From: Pempheris klunzingeri
Taxonomy: Eukaryota > Chordata > Actinopteri > Acropomatiformes > Pempheridae
Reading direction: 5' to 3'
DNA: 64,000 bases
Assembly (NCBI RefSeq): GCF_042242105.1
Contig: NC_092013.1
Span: 10,599,618-10,663,617 of the forward strand
In this document: positions 54,885 to 64,000 of the stretch, one piece after another
Layout: every line of letters starts with the position of its first letter
Numbering within the stretch: the first letter of the stretch is position 1
Notes under the pieces: generated by a model
What the model was told of the DNA's origin: nothing
What the model saw: only the letters and a program-made list of their open reading frames with translations
The model's database searches: none
Program-made: the position numbers and the translations under genes

Positions 54885-56168
54885 TGTTCTGCTAAAAACC
54901 ATGACAGAACCTATGAAATATTGCCTTTAAGCATTCTTTGAGTACATTTGCATTGCAATTTTAATTTTCCTGCACACAGTTGCACACGCTATTCAGTTAT
55001 CCCATGTCTACAACCTCCTTTCCTTCCTTAGCCCTACTACACTGTGGTGTAAAATTCATCAGCTTCTGAGACTCATTAATGCTTCACTTCTGGGTAACAG
55101 GAGCCTCCCAGGCCCCTCTGACACCCACTTCAACACGTGCTATCCTGCAAGACTTCTGTGGCCTGTTATTCGATTTGACTCCTCAAATTGAATCTCCTTC
55201 TGAAACAAACACCATTTTATGCACATGAGCATACATACAAACACACATAAATAGGACATCGAAACTCTCCGTGGTTGATTGTTTACGCTGTGACTCTTAT
55301 TTTCAGTAAAAGCTGCTAATAGGAGCAAATTACTGCCAACAACTTGGAGATATCAAGTGCCTGACCGCTCGGCTGTAATGGAGTTAACTGCTGACCAATC
55401 CAATTATGGGCCTTGGAGGGGCTCAATGGAGCCCGGGGAGGGACGGATGGGATGGAGAGAGGGGTGTGTCTGCCTCAGGGGACAGGGGAGAGGAGGGTAC
55501 CTTGCTCCTGTGCCGCTAACTGTCACTGTTCAGCTGTAATTGCATTTGGAGTGAACTACGGGGCAGAGTTGCCGCTGCCATCCAGACTGGAGCAGGAGAT
55601 GTGATCTGATCAGTCTCTATTAGCAAACATAAAACATCTGCTCGGCTCAGGGCTGAGTCCTCCTTTGTCTCTCTTAAACTGTTGGAGCAATTATTCCAAG
55701 TCTTCAAATAGCACCTCACAGATGATTGTCATATTTCCTTTGAATGAGACAAAGTTTTGTTGCACTAAAATGCTTAAGATGATTGAAGGTTTTATTGAAG
55801 TTAAGGACATGTAACACCCCTTTGAGTCAGAGCTGTTGAGGACCGTGGCATGTTTGTTTTTGTTCTGCTTTGTGAGAGACATTAGGCTGGTAGTGACCCC
55901 GGAGGTCAGCGAGAACACAGCTCTGAGCTTGCTGGGTCAACTTTGTTTGACGTCTGGAAATGTTAGAGCGGTAACTCAAACCAGGCCTGTTAATCAAAGC
56001 TAGTGCAAGTTTGATGCAGTTGTATTTCTCCCTCTATCTCCACTTCATTTAACCTCCATTACCTCGGCCTTTCTTCCTCATTCCACGTTGCTGTCCTCCC
56101 TCCTCAGCCACCCCACCACCCCTCTTCTGTCTCCCTGTAGTGCTCTGTTCAACCGGCTCCATAACTGG

Positions 56169-56169
<1 letters not shown>
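54885..56169. other. Gene desert segment
   Basis: No gene. The part at about 55330-55600 is unique and higher in GC than its surroundings; it may be regulatory, but there is no specific evidence. The remainder is plain. Confidence 0.5.

Positions 56170-56199
<30 letters not shown>
56170..56199. repeat. Poly-C tract (30 C)
   Basis: The longest homopolymer in the window, 30 C in a row. It has very strong G-quadruplex potential on the minus strand and is a likely weak point in sequencing and assembly. Confidence 0.9.
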
Positions 56200-56203
<4 letters not shown>

Positions 56204-57584
56204 ACCCCGCTCCCCTCAGGCATCCCAAACCTCATTTACACAGATATGTTTAGCCAGCACAGGAAGCAACCCGTGCCCTTAACAAAATTACAGTCCAGCT
56301 AGCGAATGAGCCGCGGGGCTGGTCTGCAGGGACCAATCATAGAGGGCCTCGGCTCTACCACTTCCTCTTTTGAAAGGAGAAAAAAGGGACTGGTGGTTCC
56401 AAAACGCTGACTTTTTTGTGCTCCCCCTTTCCGGGAGGCGGCTTTGGACCCGACCAAGCGCTCACCTCTCACAACATGAACTAATGTACTCCATTACAGC
56501 TTTTATATGGGCTTCATGTGTAGCTTTGAACGATGTTGATGATAAGGACGGTAATGATGGTGATGTAAATGCTCTGAGTGCTACGTTAACAGACCCACGG
56601 TGCACCGCCACGCTCTGATCACTATCTCTGCGGCGCCTCAGTAATTTGGCTCTAAAGTTCGCTCTATTAATGGGACTGCATTTCCTTTTTCCTCTCATAT
56701 CCTCTAATTCTCCTCGTCCCTGCATTCCTCTTTATGTCTGGTGAAACTCTCCTGTTCTTCCAGGCATAGTCTTTAAGAGATCACTCTGTTTACATACAAG
56801 TTCATACGCCCATGACTAATGTGTCAGAAATATTTGATATATTTCTAGGTATAAAAAAAAGTCTATTTAAGTGCATGTATTTTGCATTAACGCCTCACAG
56901 CAAGCCCTTAACAACCTTCACTAAAAACATTCCTTCATGCTTTTTATTGCTGCAGGGCTGCAGGTCTGTGGCTCTGCGGGAGATAGCCTAAAGATGAGTG
57001 TCTCCCTTTGATTCCTGTTTAATATTCCAATGTTGTCTGTGGTCTTGGAAGGACCATGGTGCCACTTAAACAACCCCCTCTTCTCACTCCACCCCCTCAA
57101 ATCTGTTTCAGTATGCATCAGGGAGTCTGGAGGGTAGCCATGTGAGATATCTCTCTCTCCCTCCTTCCAATCACCTCTCCCTCCATGCCCTCTGCTCAGG
57201 TAATTAACTTCTCCCTCCCATCTCGATCCCCTCCACGCCCAGCCTCTCTCTGCTCCTTATCTGGGCTCCTTTCAGACTGTTAAAACTATCAGCCTCCTTC
57301 CCCGTCCCCCCTGTCTAATTCCTCTGACTGAAGGTGGGGAATAGGTAGAAACTAATCCAGACCTGCCCTCCACCACCACCACCTTCCCATCCTGTCACTC
57401 CCCACAGCCGCTCACCACCTCTGTCTCACACCAGCTGAATCACTCTCTGCCTGTTTTGTCCCCTTTTTAAAAGAACCGGGGCTTTTCAGACGTTCAAGAG
57501 CCAGAGATTGTATTAATTAGACATGTAATCCTGATCAGTGAAAGAGAGACTTGATCGCTCTTCACCATATACTGATTAGTACCT

Positions 57585-57619
<35 letters not shown>

Positions 57620-60554
57620 GGAGGTGAGGTGAGCAAAGGCAGGCTAAATCTTTGACTTTTGGACCTGTTAGGGATTAAAAGGAGATTGTAATTGCTTTTC
57701 CCCCCTCTCCCAGTTCATTTGTATTGACAACTTGTTACTCCTCTGTCACACGGCAGACAGCAGGGAGGTCGCAGCTCTATGAAAAGAGCCGGGCCGTCAC
57801 TTGACAAAGACAGTGCACGACCGAGAGGACAAGGAAGAGTGGAAGAAGCTTTCATCTTTCCTCTTGTGAGGCTTCTTAGGCACTAATGCCAATTTATGAT
57901 CTGACTCAGAACGTCTGTAAATGGTAACGTGCGCACAGTTGGCACGTGTGAATGGCGAACACAAAGACAGGTACAGTCTGTGACAGATAATCACACTCAT
58001 AATTACCATAGTGTGATAATGGAGAGCGAGCCCTGATTGAATGTGAGTGGAATTAAGTGGGAAGACATATGCTCTACTCTCATGCCCTGTCTCTTTCTCT
58101 GCTTCTGTCTCTTTTGCCTCGGACTATATTTATTCCCGTCTAATAGCCTGTGACTCAGTGTGTGGTACTGCTCTCTGAGTTAGAGGTCAAGTGTTAAGTG
58201 TTGTGTGTGCGCTGAGGATTTGTTCCAGATCGTGTGTGGTTAACCGAGACGAGGTGAAGTGCACTGTTAAAAATGAGCCGAACTCATGAGCTCCATCTGA
58301 ACTGGATAGTAAAAGTAAAGTCAGCAAAGAAATCCATGATTAATGTTTGTAGCATCAGCAGCCGCAAAGATGGTGATTCCTCCAACTATTAAAGGAGAGT
58401 AGAGGCTGCACGAGTTTTGGTTTCTGGAGTTTTTAGTGTGATCTATCTATTTAATAATGTTAATAACTGAATAGATATATTTAAAAGACTGGTATGACTT
58501 CACTAATCACTACTTTTGCTTACCAGAATATCAGTAGAAATTACATTTCCAGAAAGTGTCTAATTTGATCACTTTACTAAACCATTAGGTAATTGTCAAA
58601 AACTCGTGCAAAACCTGATGAAAAAACATCAGATTATTGCTTTAGCTTTGTTATTAGTGCTAGAGTAACATTTACCAAAATACTAACCTAAATTATTTAT
58701 TTACAATTCTGCTTTTTCAAATTTTTTGCCAGATGCATTAAGTGACAAGAACATGTTCTGAAATGAACCCAATGAAAGAACAAGTATAATGAAAGTTAGA
58801 TTCGACTGAATTTAGAATTATTTTAGTTTATCATTGTGAACAAAGGTGTTTCTAATTATGTTGCCCTCCACCAAGACAGGGGTGCCACTTTGTCCCCGTT
58901 TTTGATATCGTTATTGAGCCCCTTTAGCAGACAGGGGTGAAGCAGACACATATGCTACCTTTGTATGGGGACAATTTAGATATTTACCTTCACAAACCTG
59001 ACATTTTTTATCCCTAAACCCCTTAGCTATATGACCCAGCTTTGGAAAAATGTGGAAAAAATGAATTTTGAACAGTTTCTGATTAACATAGAATGTGACG
59101 CCTTTACTTACCTGGGGATTGTAAATATTAATTTCAATATAGTGTTAACCCTAACCCTAACACTGTAGAGGGATAAACAGGATCTGAATTGATAGTCCTC
59201 ACCCCGAGAACATTTTTACAGTGTGAAAGCTCCTCTGTCAGGTGTCTCTGGACGTTCATGAAGGGGAACCTCAACCGTCCACCTGAGCTTTTAACATCAG
59301 CTGATCAGAGGTCTACAGTTTCACTCTCTGCATTGTCCTTTTGCTCCCACTTGAACAGCCTCAAAAACAATCACTGATAGTTTCAAATTAAATGATTTCT
59401 GTCATGAAAACCCTCCGTCACGGCCTCGGCACATACATACTAGACGGTATAAATTTCTGAATCGAGGCCTCTTTCTTTTTTACTCCGCTGGCTGTATCAT
59501 GTTCCCAGGACAAAGCCATGCAGATCCCTCCTCCTTTTACACCTCTGTCTATAGCCTGGGACAAAGACCTGATTCACACACCCCTATACACTCTCCCCTC
59601 ACTTTGAGTGTTTACAGTTTACCGCTGTACACCCACAGCTATACAAGGTTGGCCTCTGGCTCAGGCATCTTCGCTGTGGCAGTGAAAGCTGGAGAGTTTG
59701 AGGGTGTTCGGAGCTGGAGCTATGCGGGTGTCAGCGGGAGATTCAGGTTGGATGGAGTAAGAGAACGACTGAGATAAAAGTAGAGGGTGGAGAGATGGAG
59801 AGCTGAAAATGAGAGGGTGCAATAGGAGAAAGGAAAGCAGGAGATTACTCGCAGCGCTTATCTCAAAGTGAAAGACGGTTACAGTGACGAGAGGAGAGAG
59901 AAGGTGGGTGGGAAGGAGAGCGGTTTAGTGCTTTGGGCTGGTTGGTCATTTGCAGGGGAGATGATGAGTGCAGCTCCATATAAGACCTGAACGTAGACTG
60001 ATCGCCCTGTGCAGTGACGCTGCAAGAAGATGAAATATAACTGCCTTTCATCTCTCCCCATCACCTGTCCACTCCCCTACCAACCCTCTGAGAGAGGAGG
60101 TTGTTTGTAACAGCAGAGCAGGGTATGCAGGGTCAGTTTTTGACCACTAGAGTGGTGCGGTTTTACAGAGGGTTGTGTCACAGTAGGAAAATAATACAAT
60201 TTATGATGGTTGGATTCCATTTAGCTGCTTCAGTTTCAGGGTTCTGGTATTGTGCATGCTGGTGAACTGTCACACTGTCATGGCTTACTGGGGCACTTAT
60301 ATAAATCGTAAGTATAGCGGAGCCATTGTTAATGTTATTAGTAACACCTGGGTTTTTCCTACTATGCCAAGTCCACAGGCCTGCTGCAGACAGCGGTGAA
60401 GCAGCTGCTCAATGCATGCAGGCCAAAAGTCACTCCTAGTTTTACGCTAATCCACTGATCGATAGTTTGTGGCTAAAAAACTGTGGGTTATCAAAATACA
60501 AGAGAGCATTTTTGCCAAGAGGTTGATGAGAAGCTTGGACCAGCAGCAGCTAGA
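56200..60554. other. Gene desert segment
   Basis: No gene. A CA array lies at 57586-57615, and a short CCCTAACCCTAAC run at about 59148-59161. Unique blocks at about 57470-57570 and 57700-58030 look like possible regulatory DNA (ATTA-rich and GATAA words), without stronger support. Confidence 0.45.
57586..57615. repeat. (CA)n microsatellite
   Basis: A pure CA array of 15 units. Confidence 0.9.
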
Positions 60555-60780
60555 GTTTTGTGGCCACCTTGAGCTTGTCAGGCAACCAGTGCATGCTCCA
60601 GTAAACGACTGCGCCCAGCCAAGAAATAGTCTCACACATAACACAGATGTAAAACTGCAGTGTGTGTTTCACACTTTGGTTTTTGTACAGATTAAACAAA
60701 TGAGATATAACATGTTAATTAGTGAGCTTTAGAAGTGCTCGCAGTTGGATTTCATTACTTTAGGACGGACAAGCGAATTT
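60555..60780 (+). repeat. Teleost repeat fragment
   Basis: 'ccaagaaatagtctcaca', 'gtacagattaaacaaatgag' and 'acatgttaattagtgagctt' are phrases from the middle of a fish repeat whose end part seems to be represented at 52785-52910. The 87-codon open frame over it is an artefact. Confidence 0.55.
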
Positions 60781-63214
60781 ACTAAATGGAATGTTTCCTT
60801 TAACATGAATGAGGTTAATGCAGGTTTCAAAATATTAAAAAAATTAGCTATGATAATATTTGTTAGCAAGGAACACTTGGAGGAGAAACATTGAATTTTA
60901 GAATAACTGTGTGTAATAGAAGTCATTCTTGTCCTTAAAATAGTGGTTTGACACAATAATCCCAACTCCACTTGTCTCCACTTATAAGGTTTTTCCGAGG
61001 CTTTCAGCCATATTACATAGTCTTCAAGACTATTTAATGCAGTCAGAAACTTTGGAAAACTGACCTTGCATTCATCCTTCATCTGCTCTCTTTTTGTTCT
61101 CATACTGTTTAATCCCACATAAAACAAAAGCATTCTCTAAAGGCTAAAACCCGAGTGTAACTATGAGGAGGGTAAGGTTTGCCACATCTTTGTCATTTCC
61201 CCTCTTACTGAAATAGGTTCAATCACTCTGTATTGCTGTCCCGTATTAATCCCCACCTGTACTCACTTTAACAAGCAGCCCAGTCTAAGATTACCCACCA
61301 TACCCCAGCAGCTTTGTTGGCATGACAAAGAGTGGAGCGAGCACTCAAATGACAAACTGTGGCGTTGCATAAAACAACCACCACCCCTATATACAAGTAC
61401 AAAGACAGGCAGTCATGTAACGCGCCCACCGTATCTCTCTCTTTGTACCGGGCGTGCTGTTTTGCTCTTTTTCTTCTTTGTTTGTTGTTATACCCCCCCA
61501 CCCCCCTCCACCTTCACCACAACCTTCCCCAGCTCTTTTCCTCCTTACACTAAGCCAACCATCATCTTCCTCACTGTGCTGCATCGACTTCTTCTTGATC
61601 TCATTGTTTTCATTGGTTACATAGACAAATCAGAAAAAATAGAGGTGTGTTTGGTACTGTTTGACGTGTATCTTTTGTTCTTTACATCAGCAGGTTGTTA
61701 CCGAAGTTATCATGTAGCATACAACAGCATTTGAAGTATGATGTGTAATGTGTTTAGTTGTACAACATGGTACCAGAACACTATTTTGGGGAGCGTTTAA
61801 GGTCGTTGGAGTAATTTAAATGCAGCCACCATCACTCATTCACTATGTGGCAGATGCTACAAAGTGCCGTTACAATCAGCTCCCAGGGGAACGAACAGAT
61901 AGGAGTGCAGGATTCAGCAGGAATGGGGAGTAATGGGATGCACAGGGTCAGTGGAAGATGCGATTTCTGTGTCCGTCAGTCGCAAACCAAGCAGAAAATA
62001 TGACAGCAACAATGAGTTTTTATTTATTTTAACATTACATTGTCCATTTAGCACACCATAAAGACATATAAAGGTTTTGGTGACAAAAATGAATGCTAAT
62101 GTAGTAATGTGTTTTGGATGCTGCTGTGCCCCTCTGGGTCTGTTTCATTGTGCCTAAATGGATTAGGATAGACAGATAGAGACAGAACCAGCAGGAAAAT
62201 AATGGCATTAGTACCTGCAGACTGAGCACAAGTGATCTGTCGTCAATCCAAACCCATTCTGCCATGATTGACTGGTGATAAAGACTTTAAAATGAAGAGC
62301 ACTTTGCCCTCCATGTGATAACCATACATTTTAAGATGGTCCATTCACAATCAGACAGAAAGAGTACCCTTTACACATATTAGCATTGGCTGTTTTTAAA
62401 GGTTTCGGTCGTTGTAAATCAATCAGATGGAATCTCATCGTAAACCAGCTTTCCATTGACCATCTTTGTTCTGAGCAGCACAATAAGAAGTGACTGAGTG
62501 ACTGGAATGTGTTCAGCGAGGAGCGCGCTCTATATCTTTGTTCCCAGAATAATCGGTGACGGTGGCTGCTTCCTATAAGTCCGCCAGAAATCCCCATGTA
62601 AAAAGTAGAAATACCAGAGACAAGAAATGATAGCAGAAATGTAACGGTAATAGTGAATTTGTGAGCCGCAATCTTCTGCGATCTCCATTAAGTGGCAGTG
62701 AGCAGAGAGCCAGTCTGATAACCTTGCTGTCTGGGAGCCTGCACTATCTGTTAAAAGAAGACATCATTGGATTAAGCATACCCTCCCACAGCCCAAAACA
62801 TCTGATCTCTAACTGATACATGCCATTATTAATTACTAAGTGCAATTACAGCTGCACAGATGGTAAAACTGTGATTACACTTCATCCCAGGCACATTTTA
62901 AAGTCTTACAGTAACCTGCACTTCTCTACCTCTTGCTTGTATACTGTTATGTTTTTCAGAGGATTATTGGCATGTAGGCTGTGTGCGGATACTTTTCATG
63001 TAGTTCTGCCTGTGAGTCTAATTTTAAAGTGAATTTATTCCACTGAATGTTGTCTGCACAGCCAGCAGATGTATTCAAGGCATTTGGAGCAATTTGTTAA
63101 CATAAAAAAAACAACACCCCGAAACGAAGATAGCACAAAAAACTAAAAGTCTGATGTACATTTTATTCAACTTGTATTGTGTTGGGCATTAGAGATGTTA
63201 TAAATGCTGATCTC
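60781..63214. other. Gene desert segment
   Basis: No gene or named repeat. A compact unique block at 62640-62900 is listed separately; the rest is plain AT-rich DNA with a C-rich patch at about 61494-61508. Confidence 0.5.
62640..62900. promoter_or_regulatory. Candidate conserved non-coding element
   Basis: A repeat-free block carries TGATAA at 62716-62721, ATTATTAATTA homeodomain-type words at about 62825-62835, and E-boxes CAGCTG (62849-62854) and CAGATG (62857-62862) only two bases apart. The density of motif-like words suggests an enhancer; this is judgement by eye only. Confidence 0.3.
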
Positions 63215-63680
63215 CACATGCTAAATTGCTCTCACTGTCTAACATGCTGATGTTTAGTAAGTATAATAGTCACCATATTCACAATCTTTGTTCACCGTGT
63301 TAACATGCTAACATTTGCTAATTAGCACTAAAAATATAGTACAGCTGATGCTGATGGGAATATCATTAGTTTTGTAAGCATTTGGTCGTAAACCACAGTA
63401 CAAATTAAAGTTTTAACCCGATGGTGGCGCTAGAGGAAAAGTCATCAAAGTGATTAAAATTCACTCAAGGGTCAACGTGTACCAAATTCAATGGCTACCC
63501 ATTCAGTGGTTGTCAAGATATTTCAGTATGATTAAAAATGTCAACCTCATAGTGGTGCTAGAGGGAAGATCAGCCATGAATGTTTGCACTAAATTTAATG
63601 GAAGTCCATCAAATATTTGTTGAGATTTTTCAGTCTATACCAACATTGTCATCCCATGCTGCTGCACGGCTAAAAATAAT
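63215..63680 (+). repeat. Copy B of the 'gtgctaac... atggtggcgct' teleost repeat
   Basis: Same word order as 48685-49125. It also shows an internal tandem structure: a 'gtggcgctagaggaaaagtc ... gttgtcaagatatttcag' unit is followed by a 'gtggtgctagagggaagatc ... tgttgagatttttcag' unit, each about 110 bases. Confidence 0.7.
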
Positions 63681-64000
63681 GAGATGAATCCAAGCATCAA
63701 ATGTCAAGTATTGTTTAGAGTATTATTATTGTTCAGATGCGTCCAATTTGGCATGTAATTCTGCATTTTTGATAGTAGGACTAATATGACAAGCATCCTA
63801 AATAAGAATTATTTTTGCATGTGCTTTTTCTGCTGGATCGCTCATTAGCGTCTATGTTGTTCTTGTCAGTCTACACAAAAAAATGAGCCGTGTGAGTGCC
63901 AGATGTATGAAGGACAGGAGACGGCCAGTGACAGAGAATGAACAGACAGCAGAAGATGATTGATCAGAGAAAAAGTTGGAAGAGAAAAGGAAAATATCAA
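63681..64000. other. Right end of the window
   Basis: Plain AT-rich sequence; nothing recognised. Confidence 0.6.

Overview
The window looks like nuclear DNA of a ray-finned (teleost) fish. All genes are split by GT-AG introns, many only 80-300 bp. CA/TG, TA and poly-C microsatellites are abundant, and several interspersed repeats have the look of common teleost families. The four recognisable genes encode complete proteins close to human RFT1, MUSTN1, RUVBL1 and EEFSEC. All identifications come from reading the translation against remembered family features; no search was run.

Layout. 1-1.6 kb is flank with a degenerate retroelement-like repeat. RFT1 (+, 10 coding exons, 541 aa, an ER membrane protein of N-glycan precursor assembly) lies at 1638-4202, followed by MUSTN1 (+, 3 exons, 78 aa) at 5565-6252. 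RUVBL1 (-, 11 exons, 456 aa, AAA+ ATPase) occupies 7124-12084 and converges on MUSTN1. EEFSEC (+, 7 exons, 585 aa, selenocysteine elongation factor) occupies 12887-22965 and is head-to-head with RUVBL1 across an 802 bp candidate bidirectional promoter. In human, RFT1 and MUSTN1 lie on 3p21 and RUVBL1 and EEFSEC on 3q21, so the window joins two segments that are separate there.

From about 23.5 kb to the end (40.5 kb, nearly two thirds of the window) I find no protein-coding gene or RNA gene that I can support. This desert holds microsatellites, an internally deleted Tc1-like transposon (54180-54882) with a degenerate transposase relic, a non-LTR reverse-transcriptase relic (about 40025-40165) and several teleost repeat families present in two or three copies. 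It also holds unique stretches that look like non-coding regulatory DNA, the best being about 38.3-38.6 kb. In vertebrates the region beyond EEFSEC leads towards GATA2, so long-range enhancers here are plausible, but GATA2 is not in the window and this is inference.

The four genes do not form one pathway: they serve ER glycosylation, musculoskeletal development, chromatin and snoRNP assembly, and selenoprotein translation. I see no clear new biological system. The most useful leads are the MUSTN1 copy lacking the family's N-terminal basic cluster, the KKXX tail on RFT1, two strong CTCF-like motifs in EEFSEC introns, the shared RUVBL1/EEFSEC promoter and the enhancer-like block at 38.3-38.6 kb.
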